DNA of 64,000 bases from Marinilabiliaceae bacterium UBA5488 (GCA_002427105.1 DIPM01000005.1:6488-70487); one strand, 5' to 3'; positions 45,041-55,300 are shown, counted from the first letter of the stretch. Numbers and translations are program-made. The notes: a model not told the origin generated them from the letters alone.

Positions 45041-48000
45041 CTAATTATTATCCCCACTTGATGCTTCATCAACATCAATATTCATAAACACGTACTCTTT
45101 CCTGACCTTCTTTTCCTTATCACGCTCTCCGTGTTTTGACATAATTCCGTACAGAACCGGTACCAAAACTAGAGTAACAACAGTAGAAACGATCAGACCT
45201 CCGATAATGACAATACCCATCGGACGCCACATCTCGGAGCCGGCACCAACACTTAAGGCCATGGGCAGCATACCCAAAATAGTTGTGCAAGCCGTCATCA
45301 AAACCGGACGGAGACGTGAAGCTCCCGAGAGGGCAATTGCTTCGCTAAGCTCATATCCCCTGTCGCGCATCAGGTTGGTGTAGTCAACAAGCACGATACC
45401 ATTTTTCACAACTATACCGACCAGCATAATTGCACCCAAGGCGCCAATCATATCAAGGGAAACGCCCGTAATAAACAGCGCCATAACAACTCCTGATATA
45501 GCAAATGGAACCGACATCATAATGATTAGAGGCTTGCCAAAGGACTCAAACTGCGAGGCCATTACTATATAAACCAATATAACTATCAATAGCATCAATA
45601 AACCCATATCGGCAAAGGTCTCCTGCTGCTCCTCATAGTCGCCTGCAAGACGCAGAGTCACCCCCTGGGGCAACTGAATCGGAGCAATAACTTCTTCAAT
45701 CTGCACGGCAAGTTCTCCTAAAGATGTTTTGTAGGGAGTTACCTTTACCGAAACCAGTCGCTGACGGCTCTTTCTTTCAATAGAAGGAGGAGTGAAATAC
45801 TCTTCCACCACAGCAATCTCGCTAAGCTTAAGAACCCCACCGCTTGGTGTTGGAATAGAAAGGTTTTCAACAGCACTGATAGAGTTTCTATCATTCTCGG
45901 TTAACCTGACTAAAATAGCATGTTCATCGCCATCTTCTTTAAGAAAACCCGCCGTCATTCCTGTGACTCGATTATGAATATAAGAAGATACCGTTGCGGC
46001 ATCCAATCCATGACGTGATAACTTCTCTTTATCCAAATCAATTTTAAGCTCGGCACGATCCTCATCGCGGCTGACTATAACATCACGAGCTCCTTCAACA
46101 TTTTCGGTGATAGTGCGACGAATAGTTTCTGCCAGGATATTGGTCTGATCGAAGTCATGACCATAAATATCAACATCAACAGTTGAAGCTGCACCACCCA
46201 TACCGCTCGCCACAGAAGCTTGATAATCAATAATCTCGGGATACTGCCCCATCTCTCCTCTTAACACTTCCGCTATTTCAAATATACTACGTTCACGTTC
46301 GGACTTATCAGAACATATAATAGTCATAGATATTTTATAATTCGACGTAGAGCTGAAAAGAGCAGAAAGACCTGCCTCGTCGTTAGAACCGGCAGAAGTG
46401 GCAATAAGCTCAATTTCGGGCGCCAACTCCATAAATCTGGCCTCCAGTGCACGCGAAGTTTTCAAAGTCTCCTCAATCCTGGTTCCTCTGTTAAGCTCGA
46501 CAGTTACCGACACTCGCCCCATATCTGTCTGCTGCATAAAGTCAGTGCCTATCCATCCAAAAATCACGGGTAGCATACTAACACCAAAAATCAGAAAAGC
46601 TATAAATACGGTACGCTTCTTCTTTTTCAGAGAAGCACGCAAGACTTTGGCATACCACTGGTCGAGCCGGTCGAAAGCACTAACAACATGTTTGTCATAC
46701 CAGGTCTTCTTTTCCTCTTCAAAGCCAAGCTCACCCTTCCTTCCAATAATGAGTTTTCTGGGTTTAAGCAAACGACTGCTCAACATCGGGGTTAAAGATA
46801 TTGCCACAGCCAGAGAGGTTACAATTACCACAGTAACAATCCAACCCAGCTCTTTAAACATGATGCCTGCAATGCCTCCCAGCATAGTTAAAGGTAAGAA
46901 CACGGCCACAATAACAAGCGTTGATGCCAATACCGAAACCCAAACCTCATTGGTACCATAGATGGCAGCCTCCCTGGGGCTGGAGCCTCGCTCTATATGT
47001 TTCATAATATTCTCAAGCACCACAATGGCATCATCTACCACCATCCCAATAGCTATCGTAAGCGAAGAAAGAGAGATAATATTCAAAGAACTGTCGGCCA
47101 CCGCCAGATACACAAAAGAAACAACCAGTGCGATTGGAATTGTTACCGCAATGATAAAGGTAGCCCTCCAGCGCCCTAAGAACAGCAATACTACTAAAAC
47201 AACAAAAATAAGGGCTAAAAAAATGGTCTCTTCAAGACTGGAGATAGAATCTTTAATATCGTCGGCCGAGTCATAAATAACTGTTAGCTCCACGTCGGAT
47301 GGAAGAATTTTCGATATTTTTTCCATCTCGGCTCGTACCTGCTTGCTAATCTCAACGGTATTGGCACCCGACTGTTTGGCTACCATGATACGCACACCAT
47401 CCCTGCTATTAATCTTCTCATCAAGAGTAAGATCCTTAATAGTGTCACGCACGCTGGCTATGTCGCGAACAAAGACCTGCTTGCCTTCAGAAGTAGTGGA
47501 AACAACAATATCGAGAATTTCAGAACTTTCGATATACTCACTCCTAACCTGCAACTGATATTGGTCTTTGGGCATCTTGATAGTCCCCGACGACATATTA
47601 AGGTTGTTCTTACTGATAGCCCCGCCTACTAATTCGAGCGGAATGGCATAAGCATCAAGCTTCTGCTGGTCAATATCAACATATACCAAACGCTCGGGTG
47701 TGCCCAGAAGGGAGATATTACCTATTCCATCAACCCTGTTGAGCTGAGGTATTACTACATCATTAAGCAGCTTATCCAGCCCCGCATAGCTTTCATTGGC
47801 AGTAACGGCATACTGCAAAATAGGCATCGAACTGGTACTGAACTTAAATATAAAGGGAGTCTTAGCACCTGATGGCAGATTGTCCTTTGCCATATCAATA
47901 TATGAACGCACGTCATTAATCACCTCATCCAGGTTTATACCCCATTCCAATTCCAGGGTCACCATAGACAGGTGATCCTGGCTCCTGGAAGTAATCTCCT

Positions 48001-48232
48001 TCAATCCATCCACCGAGTTAAGGCTATTCTCAAGCAGCCTGGTAACATTTGTCTCAACCTCACTTGCATTAGCTCCCGGGTAGGAAGTCATTACCGAAAT
48101 GTAAGGAGGCTCAATTTCAGGAAACTGATCAATAGGCAGCCTTTGCAAAGAAAAGACTCCGAGTACTATCACGGCTACAAACACTAATACTGTAGTAACC
48201 GGCTTATTTATCGATGTTTTAAATATACTCAT
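45041..48232 (-). CDS. RND-family efflux pump, inner-membrane subunit (AcrB-like)
   Basis: A proton-driven exporter of 1063 residues with 12 helices in two repeats separated by two large periplasmic domains. Family motifs are seen: MSIFKTSINKPVTTVLVFVA at the start, the helix-4 Asp pair in IAIGMVVDDAIVVLENI, the repeat-2 LGAIMLVGIVVKNGIVLVDY, and SGASRLRPVLMTA. It is of the hydrophobe/amphiphile type, so drugs, bile-salt-like compounds or lipids are plausible substrates. The C-terminal tail is acidic. Third gene of a tolC-mfp-rnd-PG0541 operon. Confidence 0.92.
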   Translation of the reverse strand: MSIFKTSINKPVTTVLVFVAVIVLGVFSLQRLPIDQFPEIEPPYISVMTSYPGANASEVETNVTRLLENSLNSVDGLKEITSRSQDHLSMVTLELEWGINLDEVINDVRSYIDMAKDNLPSGAKTPFIFKFSTSSMPILQYAVTANESYAGLDKLLNDVVIPQLNRVDGIGNISLLGTPERLVYVDIDQQKLDAYAIPLELVGGAISKNNLNMSSGTIKMPKDQYQLQVRSEYIESSEILDIVVSTTSEGKQVFVRDIASVRDTIKDLTLDEKINSRDGVRIMVAKQSGANTVEISKQVRAEMEKISKILPSDVELTVIYDSADDIKDSISSLEETIFLALIFVVLVVLLFLGRWRATFIIAVTIPIALVVSFVYLAVADSSLNIISLSSLTIAIGMVVDDAIVVLENIMKHIERGSSPREAAIYGTNEVWVSVLASTLVIVAVFLPLTMLGGIAGIMFKELGWIVTVVIVTSLAVAISLTPMLSSRLLKPRKLIIGRKGELGFEEEKKTWYDKHVVSAFDRLDQWYAKVLRASLKKKKRTVFIAFLIFGVSMLPVIFGWIGTDFMQQTDMGRVSVTVELNRGTRIEETLKTSRALEARFMELAPEIELIATSAGSNDEAGLSALFSSTSNYKISMTIICSDKSERERSIFEIAEVLRGEMGQYPEIIDYQASVASGMGGAASTVDVDIYGHDFDQTNILAETIRRTITENVEGARDVIVSRDEDRAELKIDLDKEKLSRHGLDAATVSSYIHNRVTGMTAGFLKEDGDEHAILVRLTENDRNSISAVENLSIPTPSGGVLKLSEIAVVEEYFTPPSIERKSRQRLVSVKVTPYKTSLGELAVQIEEVIAPIQLPQGVTLRLAGDYEEQQETFADMGLLMLLIVILVYIVMASQFESFGKPLIIMMSVPFAISGVVMALFITGVSLDMIGALGAIMLVGIVVKNGIVLVDYTNLMRDRGYELSEAIALSGASRLRPVLMTACTTILGMLPMALSVGAGSEMWRPMGIVIIGGLIVSTVVTLVLVPVLYGIMSKHGERDKEKKVRKEYVFMNIDVDEASSGDNN

Positions 48233-48326
48233 CTTAATTTATTTCAATTGTTGGGCACAGATAAGCAGGCAAGGACACAAAAGGACGGCTTCAACAGTCA
48301 CTAATCCTGCCCGATATACCTTTACT

Positions 48327-49343
48327 TTACTTTACTATATTCAACTTCACGCCATCAACCAGACGACCTTGTCCGACGACCACAGCCTCAACTCCTGCAA
48401 CAATTTCGGGGGCGTGAACTTCAACCAAATCATCAACTCGTTTGCCCATAGTAACACTCACTCTTTTGGAATAACCATTATCATTAATAAACATATAACG
48501 CTCGTTTGTACCAATCATTTTCAAGACAGACTGATAGGGAACCATCACGGCCTTAACAGCCTCAGTCTCCATAGTTGTCTGAACATACATCCCGGGGCGA
48601 AGCTTTCCGTTTTGATTTACAATTTTCAACTTGGCATTAAAGGTGTGAGTCGATGCATCAATTGTGGGATACACGATTTCAATAAGCGCATCAAAGCTTT
48701 CGTTTTTGTAAATATCAGAGCTCAGCCTAAGCTTCATACCTTCTTTCACATAAGGCACATAGCTTTCAGGGATGGCTATTAAGGCCTTCAGGAGGTGAGT
48801 CTGGGTAAGCTCAAGAATTGGAGGATTGCCGCCATAGAGTTCACCAACCTCATAATTTCTGGCTGATACAACTCCGCGAATAGGTGATTTCACAAAGGTA
48901 TTGGATGTCAAAAAGTCCAAATTCTCTTTGGTCTGATCGTATGCAAGTTTAGTCTGATCATAAACCTGCTTTGCAACAGCACCTGTTTCGTTAAGCACCT
49001 TAACCCTGTCGTACTCAACGCCGGCATTTGAAAAAGCCAACTTCACATTATTAAGTTGCGTCTGATCCATGCGAACCAACAAATCGCCGGGCTTTACCTG
49101 TGTTCCCACCTCGACATAAATATGTTCAATGATTCCGGTCTGTGATGGAGAAATATTAACCGTTTCATATCCTTCCAGAGTAGTTGAAATACTAATATCC
49201 CGTGCGATGGTAGTCTCCTCAAGCGACATTACTTTAACATTCTCAACGCGCTCTTCCTCAACTTCTTTAGAAGCTTTTCCACCGCAAGAGGCCATGGAAA
49301 ATATAAGACTTGCAATAAGTATGTATCTGAATAAGCTGTTCAT
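48327..49343 (-). CDS. RND periplasmic adaptor (membrane fusion lipoprotein)
   Basis: 338 residues beginning with a lipoprotein signal (YILIASLIFSMASC). Order: lipoyl half (ISPSQTGIIEHIYVEVGTQV), a short helical hairpin (about residues 100-140), the second lipoyl half (TFVKSPIRGVVSARNYEVGE), a beta-barrel and a membrane-proximal domain. It couples the RND pump to the outer-membrane factor encoded upstream (27-bp gap). Confidence 0.9.
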   Translation of the reverse strand: MNSLFRYILIASLIFSMASCGGKASKEVEEERVENVKVMSLEETTIARDISISTTLEGYETVNISPSQTGIIEHIYVEVGTQVKPGDLLVRMDQTQLNNVKLAFSNAGVEYDRVKVLNETGAVAKQVYDQTKLAYDQTKENLDFLTSNTFVKSPIRGVVSARNYEVGELYGGNPPILELTQTHLLKALIAIPESYVPYVKEGMKLRLSSDIYKNESFDALIEIVYPTIDASTHTFNAKLKIVNQNGKLRPGMYVQTTMETEAVKAVMVPYQSVLKMIGTNERYMFINDNGYSKRVSVTMGKRVDDLVEVHAPEIVAGVEAVVVGQGRLVDGVKLNIVK

Positions 49344-49370
49344 AATTATATTGATTTTTTATTTTAAATA

Positions 49371-50660
49371 TTAGTTATTTCGGGTGTTTAGTAATTGCTC
49401 CAGTTCGATTTGTGCATTTACCAAATCAAGAAGAGACTGAACATAGGTGCTTTGAGCATTGATAAGTTCAGTGCCTGCATTGGTCAGATCAAGGCTTGAC
49501 GACATACCTTGCTCGTATTTTTGCGACACATTGTTAAGCATACGTTGTACGACCACCAGGTTCTCCTTTTGAGTCTCGTAGTTTTCAAACGATGAGCTCA
49601 GATTGTAAGCCAACTGCCTGTGCTGAATAATCAGCGACTCACGTGCAGTATCATAGCTGTTAAGCTGTTTTTGATACCCAAGCTTTGCTTCCTCCAACCC
49701 TTTCATACGGCTCCAGCTTGAAAAAATCGGAACTTTCAAGCTCATGCCAAACATGTTAGGAGGAGTAGAATTCATCGTAGGCTCATCGCTAAGAAATTCT
49801 TTTTTTGTATATGAGTAGAACGCGGTAAGTGATGGAGCAAACTCCCACTTCTTTAGCGATATCTGCTTTTTAGAGAGATTGAGGTTCTCCTGAAGTAGTT
49901 GATACGAAAAGTTATTATTAAGCATAAACTCACTATCTAAGAGGGCAACTGCATCGTTGACGCTTAAAAGCTCTTCAACACCCTGTGTCAGCTCCAGCTC
50001 AGTATTGACATCCAGTCCCAACTGAAGGCGCAGAGCATTGTAAACCATTTCGAGTGAGCGCTTTGCACTGTTCACGCCATTCTTCATTGAAGCCACTTGA
50101 ACGGCGATGCGGTCGGCATCAGTCTGTTCGGATATTCCAACGGCAACGGAACTCTCAGTATAGGTTTTCATTTTCTCAAGGTTCACCAGGTTCTTCTCCA
50201 GCAGCTCGACAGTTTGCCCCGTCACCAAGGCCGAAAAATAAAGCGTCTTGACCTGGTCAGCAACTTGCTGCTCAGTCTGTTTATGCGTAATATCGGCCAT
50301 ATCGCCGGCAATCTTCTTCATCTGCACACCAACCACCTGGGCGCCGCTTAATGCAACAGCCGCGGTGGCTCCAAAAGTAATAGAGTTGGGCATCGAAATC
50401 TTAAACTCACCCAAATCCATTGAATAACCAAACATGTTTGTATAATCCGCTGTAAGACTAACTTGAGGCAGCATCGTAGCAAGTGCTTGCCAACGACTCG
50501 CCTCCGCAATTTTAATATCGAGCGAGGCGTTCTTCAACTCACGATTATGGTTCAGGGCAAAAGTCTGCGCTTCGCTAAGGCTGAGCTGCAGGCTATCCTG
50601 AGCCTTAAGCGCAGAGAAACTAATTACTGCTAAAAAAAGTACTAAAATTCTGTTTTGCAT
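49371..50660 (-). CDS. TolC-family outer membrane factor of the RND operon
   Basis: 429 residues from ATG 50660, which gives a good signal peptide (MQNRILVLFLAVISFSALKAQ); a longer reading to 50717 gives no signal sequence. It contains the duplicated helical hairpins (LSLSEAQTFALNHNRELKNA near the N-terminus and SQKYEQGMSSSLDLTNAGTE near the C-terminus) of the TolC fold. First gene of the RND operon; divergent from a LytS/LytTR pair 243 bp away. Confidence 0.9.
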   Translation of the reverse strand: MQNRILVLFLAVISFSALKAQDSLQLSLSEAQTFALNHNRELKNASLDIKIAEASRWQALATMLPQVSLTADYTNMFGYSMDLGEFKISMPNSITFGATAAVALSGAQVVGVQMKKIAGDMADITHKQTEQQVADQVKTLYFSALVTGQTVELLEKNLVNLEKMKTYTESSVAVGISEQTDADRIAVQVASMKNGVNSAKRSLEMVYNALRLQLGLDVNTELELTQGVEELLSVNDAVALLDSEFMLNNNFSYQLLQENLNLSKKQISLKKWEFAPSLTAFYSYTKKEFLSDEPTMNSTPPNMFGMSLKVPIFSSWSRMKGLEEAKLGYQKQLNSYDTARESLIIQHRQLAYNLSSSFENYETQKENLVVVQRMLNNVSQKYEQGMSSSLDLTNAGTELINAQSTYVQSLLDLVNAQIELEQLLNTRNN

Positions 50661-50866
50661 CTTTGCTAATTTGATTTTCCACACATCTATATAAAGTAAT
50701 TCGAATGCAAATATCACTACAATTATCGCAATCCTAAAAACAATTCAAGGAAAGGCGGTTTGATTTCAATAAACAAGCGTAATTTTTCAATCAATCAACA
50801 TCTTGATATAAATCTTCTATTCGTTGAATAATCAGGCAAATAGACTAAAAATACATTTGAATCATC

Positions 50867-50874
50867 TACTTTTG
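50867..50874 (+). promoter_or_regulatory. -7 element (TACTTTTG) of the LytS/LytTR operon
   Basis: Fits TAnnTTTG, 29 nt before the GTG start; no clear -33 element. Confidence 0.45.
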
Positions 50875-50903
50875 TTGCTCAAATAACTGAAATAAGGATT
50901 AAA

Positions 50904-51932
50904 GTGGATAAAACAAAATTCAACACGCTTATTAAGAAACTTCCCAACTATGCTTTATGGGTAATGCTATTCCTTTTTTACTTCGCCATTGGCGCACAGT
51001 TTAACTTCGTTCGGGGAACATATCAAGCCTTATTACTGACCTTCCTGCAGCTTACAGCATATTACGTCAACCTAAAATGTTTCATGCCAAAATATTACGG
51101 CTCAAGTAAACGCCGTTATAATATTTTCTCGCTGCTCTTTGTACTAGGCCTTGCACTCTTTGGAGTCGCAATGGAAATTATCTATGTCAAATTATTGCCC
51201 GAGTATGCACCTCCAAAACTACATCTTGCCGGAGCCTTTGCCTTCTCTTTAATTTTTGTATTGGTAGCATTTTGGGGCGGTATTACCAAATTCTTAATTG
51301 GACGACAGGAAAAAACAAATACTGAGCTGGAAGCGCTTAGACGCGAAAATGCCGAAAGTGAACTGAAGTTTTTAAAAACCCAGATAAATCCGCACTTCTT
51401 GTTTAATGCCCTTAACAACATATATTCGATGGCATACACGGGCGACAAGTCGACCCCTGAAAAGATAACCATGCTCTCGGATATGCTGCGCTATGTGCTC
51501 TACGACTGCGAATCAGACTATATTTCTCTTTATAAGGAGATTGATTATATATCAAGCTTTCTGGAATTTCAGCAGTTGAAGACCGAAAATCGTCAAAACA
51601 TTGAGTTTAACATCGGTTTATTCGATGAAAATTACCAAATTGCACCCATGTTTTTGGTCGGTTTTGTCGAAAATGCCTTTAAGCACAGCAAAATTGAAAA
51701 AGACAAATCGGGCTTCGTTAGTATCTACCTATGGCAATCAAGCGAAAAGTTTTACTTCAGCGTAGAAAACAGCATGCCCGAGGTAGTTGCCATATCAAGC
51801 CAGATTAAACTGGGGGGAATAGGAATTGAAAATGCCAAAAGCAGACTGGCCTTAATGTATCCCAATAAGCACAAACTGCAAATCACAAAAACAGATAACA
51901 GGCATAAGGTGGTTCTTGAACTTTACAAATAA
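50904..51932 (+). CDS. LytS-type sensor histidine kinase
   Basis: 342 residues starting with GTG. Four membrane helices (residues about 15-130) with little outside domain are followed by a coiled coil. The His_kinase core follows, with phosphoacceptor motif KTQINPHFLFNALNNIYSM and the ATPase region ending in GGIGIENAKSRLALMYPNKH. This family partners LytTR regulators. The stop overlaps the start of the response regulator by one base (TAATG). The pair is divergent from the RND efflux operon and may regulate it. Confidence 0.92.
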   Translation: MDKTKFNTLIKKLPNYALWVMLFLFYFAIGAQFNFVRGTYQALLLTFLQLTAYYVNLKCFMPKYYGSSKRRYNIFSLLFVLGLALFGVAMEIIYVKLLPEYAPPKLHLAGAFAFSLIFVLVAFWGGITKFLIGRQEKTNTELEALRRENAESELKFLKTQINPHFLFNALNNIYSMAYTGDKSTPEKITMLSDMLRYVLYDCESDYISLYKEIDYISSFLEFQQLKTENRQNIEFNIGLFDENYQIAPMFLVGFVENAFKHSKIEKDKSGFVSIYLWQSSEKFYFSVENSMPEVVAISSQIKLGGIGIENAKSRLALMYPNKHKLQITKTDNRHKVVLELYK

Positions 51933-52699
51933 TGGCACAACAGGTTAAATTTAAGTGTATTGTAATAGATGATGAGTTTCTTGCCAGAAAACTGCTGGCC
52001 GACTACATTTCAAAAATTCCGCAATTTACCCTTGTCGCGTCTTTCGACTCCCCCATGGCTGCGATTGACACCATCGCAACCGGCGAAATAGACGTAGTTT
52101 TCACCGATATAGAAATGCCCGATATGTCGGGCATGGATTTTATCAAGAACATGTCGCCTCAAATGGTGCCCATTGTAGTCTTCGTTACTGCTTACCCTCA
52201 ATATGCTGTTCAGGGCTTCGAAGTGAATGCGACAGAGTACCTGCTAAAACCTGTTTCTTTCACACGCTTTGTTAAGGCTGTAAACAAAATCACTACCTAT
52301 CTGACCTTCAGAAACAAACTCAAAGACCTCCCACGGGATGGAAAGCGACCGGCTCTTGAGCCAAAGAGTGATGAAAAGAATTTCATAATAGTCAAATCGG
52401 ATCGTAAGATTGTCAAACTTCTCCACAATGATATCTACTATATCGAAGGGGCACTTGAATATGTGACTTTTCATACCACAACGGGCAAAATAATGGGGCT
52501 TTTCTCCCTTCGCAACCTTGAACAAGAGCTGCCAAAGGAGAACTTTATGAGGATTCACAAATCATACATCGTTGCCCTGAACAAAATAACGGAGATACAG
52601 GGCAATCAGGTTACTGTCGACGGTAATCAGATAAGCGTAAGCAAGACTATTAAGCCGGCCCTTCTTGAGCACTTTTCGGGTTTACATAATCATAAATAA
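51932..52699 (+). CDS. LytTR-family response regulator
   Basis: 255 residues. The receiver domain has acidic residues IDDEF near the start, the phosphoacceptor Asp in VFTDIEMPDMSG, and Thr/Lys switch residues in VTAYPQYA and LLKPVSF. The C-terminal LytTR DNA-binding domain (FIIVKSDRKIVKLLHNDIYY to LNKITEIQGNQV) binds promoters as direct repeats. It is translationally coupled to the upstream kinase. Confidence 0.94.
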   Translation: MAQQVKFKCIVIDDEFLARKLLADYISKIPQFTLVASFDSPMAAIDTIATGEIDVVFTDIEMPDMSGMDFIKNMSPQMVPIVVFVTAYPQYAVQGFEVNATEYLLKPVSFTRFVKAVNKITTYLTFRNKLKDLPRDGKRPALEPKSDEKNFIIVKSDRKIVKLLHNDIYYIEGALEYVTFHTTTGKIMGLFSLRNLEQELPKENFMRIHKSYIVALNKITEIQGNQVTVDGNQISVSKTIKPALLEHFSGLHNHK

Positions 52700-52733
52700 G
52701 TATTTATACACTTTTTTATTATGAATTAGGGGC

Positions 52734-52741
52734 TATTTTTG
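52734..52741 (+). promoter_or_regulatory. -7 element (TATTTTTG) of the YeiH gene
   Basis: Fits TAnnTTTG with a T-rich stretch near -33, 51 nt upstream of the ATG. Confidence 0.45.
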
Positions 52742-52792
52742 CAAGTTGCTTTACAGCAAAGTAATTTGTAGAAATCGTACTAAACTTTAATT

Positions 52793-54082
52793 ATGGGTAA
52801 TAAATCGGAGAAAAGCGGGCTCTTGAATATTGGACAAGACTGGGCGTCCGTGGTGGCAGGGTTCTTAATGATAGCAATAATCTTATTTGCCGGATATAAT
52901 ATACAGGTTCCATCGTTTGCCGGGAAAACCGGATGGGGAGATTTCTCATCACTTTTAGCTGGACTGTTTTCCTCACAACAAGCTCTTTCTGTTTCTGCAA
53001 CTCTACTATTATTTTTGACCATCGCGATTATTGGGATAAAATTGAGCGGCGAACCACTAAAGCATTTCATCCCGGGGTTTATTACACTTTTCGTTCTGGC
53101 TCTTGTTGCTCAGATAATCTCATCATTTACCGGCTTCAAAAACTATGGCCTTGAAACGGTAATCTTTTCGCTGGCTATCGGTTTGCTTATAGGAAACCTG
53201 ACACAGCTGCCGTCCTGGATTCGTTCGGCACTGCATACAGAGCTGTATGTAAAAATAGGCTTGATTTTATTGGGCGGCACCATTTTGTTTGGCGACATCC
53301 TCAAGGCCGGTGGCCTGGGTATGATACAGGCCGTGGTAGTGGTGTTTGGCGTGTGGTACTTTGCTTTTTGGTTAGCCAAAAAATTGAAAGTAGATGACGA
53401 ATATGCCACACTACTGGCAAGTGCAGTGTCAATTTGCGGCGTGTCGGCAGCCATTGCAACGGCCGGCGCCATTAATGGCGACAAAAAGAAGCTTTCACTG
53501 GTGGTTTCGCTGGTGCTTATCGTAGCCGTCCCTATGATGGTATTTATGCCTATCCTGGCTCAATGGATAGGCCTCTCGGATGAAGTAACCGGAGCCTGGC
53601 TGGGAGGCACAATTGACACTACCGGTGCTGTTGTAGGCGCGGGAACTATTGCAGGCGAAACCGGGCTAAAGTATGCCACCATCATAAAATTCTCACAAAA
53701 CGTACTCCTTGGTGTTGCTGCTTTTGCCATATCCATATTCTGGGCCTACCGCAACAGGGATGGGGAGAAGCGCGAGCGGGTATCATTGAGCGTACTATGG
53801 GAACGCTTTCCGAAATTCGTATTGGGATTTGTTGCGGTCTCAATAATCTACTCCTTTCTTCTGGATGCAGATACTGCCAGAGAATCGGGCAAATTCCTTA
53901 AATCATTTAGCGGCTTTTGGTTCAATCTGGCTTTTATCAGCATAGGCCTGGAAACACGATTTGCCGATTTCAAAAAACTTGACAACAAGGGTCCCGTAAA
54001 TACCTTCTTGATTGCACAAGGCTTTAATATAATACTGACGCTGATTGTAGCCTATGTTCTATTTGAACTGATAGCTAAATAA
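52793..54082 (+). CDS. YeiH/UPF0324-family membrane transporter (putative sulfate exporter)
   Basis: 429 residues, about 10-12 helices. YeiH-family markers: WIRSALHTELYVKIGLILLG, SAVSICGVSAAIATAGAI, GTIDTTGAVVGAG and KFSQNVLLGVAAF. The family is annotated as putative sulfate exporters, but physiological evidence is thin and the true substrate is open. No operon partner; a weak terminator follows. Confidence 0.85.
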   Translation: MGNKSEKSGLLNIGQDWASVVAGFLMIAIILFAGYNIQVPSFAGKTGWGDFSSLLAGLFSSQQALSVSATLLLFLTIAIIGIKLSGEPLKHFIPGFITLFVLALVAQIISSFTGFKNYGLETVIFSLAIGLLIGNLTQLPSWIRSALHTELYVKIGLILLGGTILFGDILKAGGLGMIQAVVVVFGVWYFAFWLAKKLKVDDEYATLLASAVSICGVSAAIATAGAINGDKKKLSLVVSLVLIVAVPMMVFMPILAQWIGLSDEVTGAWLGGTIDTTGAVVGAGTIAGETGLKYATIIKFSQNVLLGVAAFAISIFWAYRNRDGEKRERVSLSVLWERFPKFVLGFVAVSIIYSFLLDADTARESGKFLKSFSGFWFNLAFISIGLETRFADFKKLDNKGPVNTFLIAQGFNIILTLIVAYVLFELIAK

Positions 54083-54106
54083 AGCATAGGGAATCAGGAT
54101 TTTATT

Positions 54107-54138
54107 AGGAATTAACCTCCCGTGGATGTTCCTTTTTT
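54107..54138 (+). terminator. Probable terminator after the YeiH gene
   Basis: AGGAA...TTCCT stem with further weak pairing and a T6 run, 25 bp after the stop. Confidence 0.4.
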
Positions 54139-54161
54139 ATAACTTGAGAAAAAAAAACTAA

Positions 54162-54986
54162 ATGGGGATATTCAACTGGGGTGGCAAAGGTGGTGAAGAC
54201 AAGCTACAGCTAAAAAAGCTGGGACTTGCTCTTAGCGGAGGCAGCGCCCGGGGCCTTGCCCATATCGGAATTTTGAGGGCGCTTGAAGAAGCCAGTATTG
54301 TCCCGGATATAATTTCCGGAACCAGCATGGGTGCATTAGTGGGCGTCTTATATGCGGCAGGCCTGAGCCCGAATCAAATAAAAGATACAGTAAACAAGGA
54401 ACCCCTGCTGAAAATGGTAAGACCGGCCTGGGGTCAGCACGGCCTCTTCAAAGTTGGAGAATTACGAAAAGTGCTTGAGAAACATATTCCGAAAGATGAC
54501 TTTGGGTCCTTAAAAACTCCTTTCTATGTAGCCGTTTCAAATATTAACAAGGGTCATAAAGAAATTATCAGCGAAGGGTCTCTCTTCGATTATGTACTAG
54601 CCTCTTGTGCCGTTCCTGTAATTTTTGCTCCCATGGTTATTAATGGCACAACCTACATTGATGGTGCCCTCTACGACAACCTGCCCGCCGATGCTATACG
54701 CCCTCTTTGCAAAACCTTGATAGGGATTCATGTAAATTACATTGGTGAGCAAAAACAATTCACCAGTATTATAGATGTTGCAGGCCGGACTTTCAGCTTA
54801 AGCATCGGCGAAAACGTCCGTGCTGCCATGGAATCATGTGATTACCTGATAGATCCACCAGCAATAACAGATTTCTCACTTTGGGACTACGACAAGGCAG
54901 ATGCCATAATAGAAACAGGCTATAGCTTCACCAAAGAATGGCTCGAACAGCACTCATCGCTATTATCCGACATTTCAAATCGCTAA
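54162..54986 (+). CDS. Patatin-like phospholipase/lipid hydrolase
   Basis: 274 residues of the bacterial RssA type. The oxyanion Gly loop (SGGSARG), nucleophile Ser55 in GTSMG and the catalytic Asp in IDGALYDN are all present, so it should be an active serine hydrolase with a Ser-Asp dyad. No signal peptide, so cytosolic or membrane-peripheral. Substrate and role are not known. Confidence 0.9.
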   Translation: MGIFNWGGKGGEDKLQLKKLGLALSGGSARGLAHIGILRALEEASIVPDIISGTSMGALVGVLYAAGLSPNQIKDTVNKEPLLKMVRPAWGQHGLFKVGELRKVLEKHIPKDDFGSLKTPFYVAVSNINKGHKEIISEGSLFDYVLASCAVPVIFAPMVINGTTYIDGALYDNLPADAIRPLCKTLIGIHVNYIGEQKQFTSIIDVAGRTFSLSIGENVRAAMESCDYLIDPPAITDFSLWDYDKADAIIETGYSFTKEWLEQHSSLLSDISNR

Positions 54987-55229
54987 CTCAACAAATCATT
55001 AATCATTTAATCAATTCAACTTATTCAATCCCGAAACAGCTAATCACTTCTTTAAGTTGCCTTTGTAAACCAAGCGGCATAGCCGAGCGACAACTTCGTC
55101 GTTTCAATCTCTGTAGTCTCCTGACTACAAAAATAAAGAGCCCCCGCTGCCGCACGATTGCATCGTGTGGCTTATTTACAAAACTCAGCAATTCAGCAGC
55201 AATGTCGTTTAGATAAGATTAAAAATTTC
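54987..55229. other. Gene-free stretch with three short palindromes
   Basis: Between patatin and DUF418. CGAC...GTCG (55088-55101), GTAGTC-TCCT-GACTAC (55113-55128) and CACGAT-TGC-ATCGTG (55153-55167) follow one another in a GC-richer island within AT-rich DNA. No open frame of interest. Confidence 0.4.
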
Positions 55230-55237
55230 TATCTTTG
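55230..55237 (+). promoter_or_regulatory. -7 element (TATCTTTG) of the DUF418 gene
   Basis: Fits TAnnTTTG, 63 nt before the preferred ATG at 55301. Confidence 0.5.
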
Positions 55238-55300
55238 ACTTACCGCACAAATGCCGGCAGTATAAGGTCCAAATTAAGAAATTTTACACCTAAGTTTGAT

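Noticed and set aside
46398..46961. 187-codon plus-strand frame inside the RND pump gene
   Set aside because: Ser/Ile/Thr-rich reverse-strand shadow of a conserved transporter.
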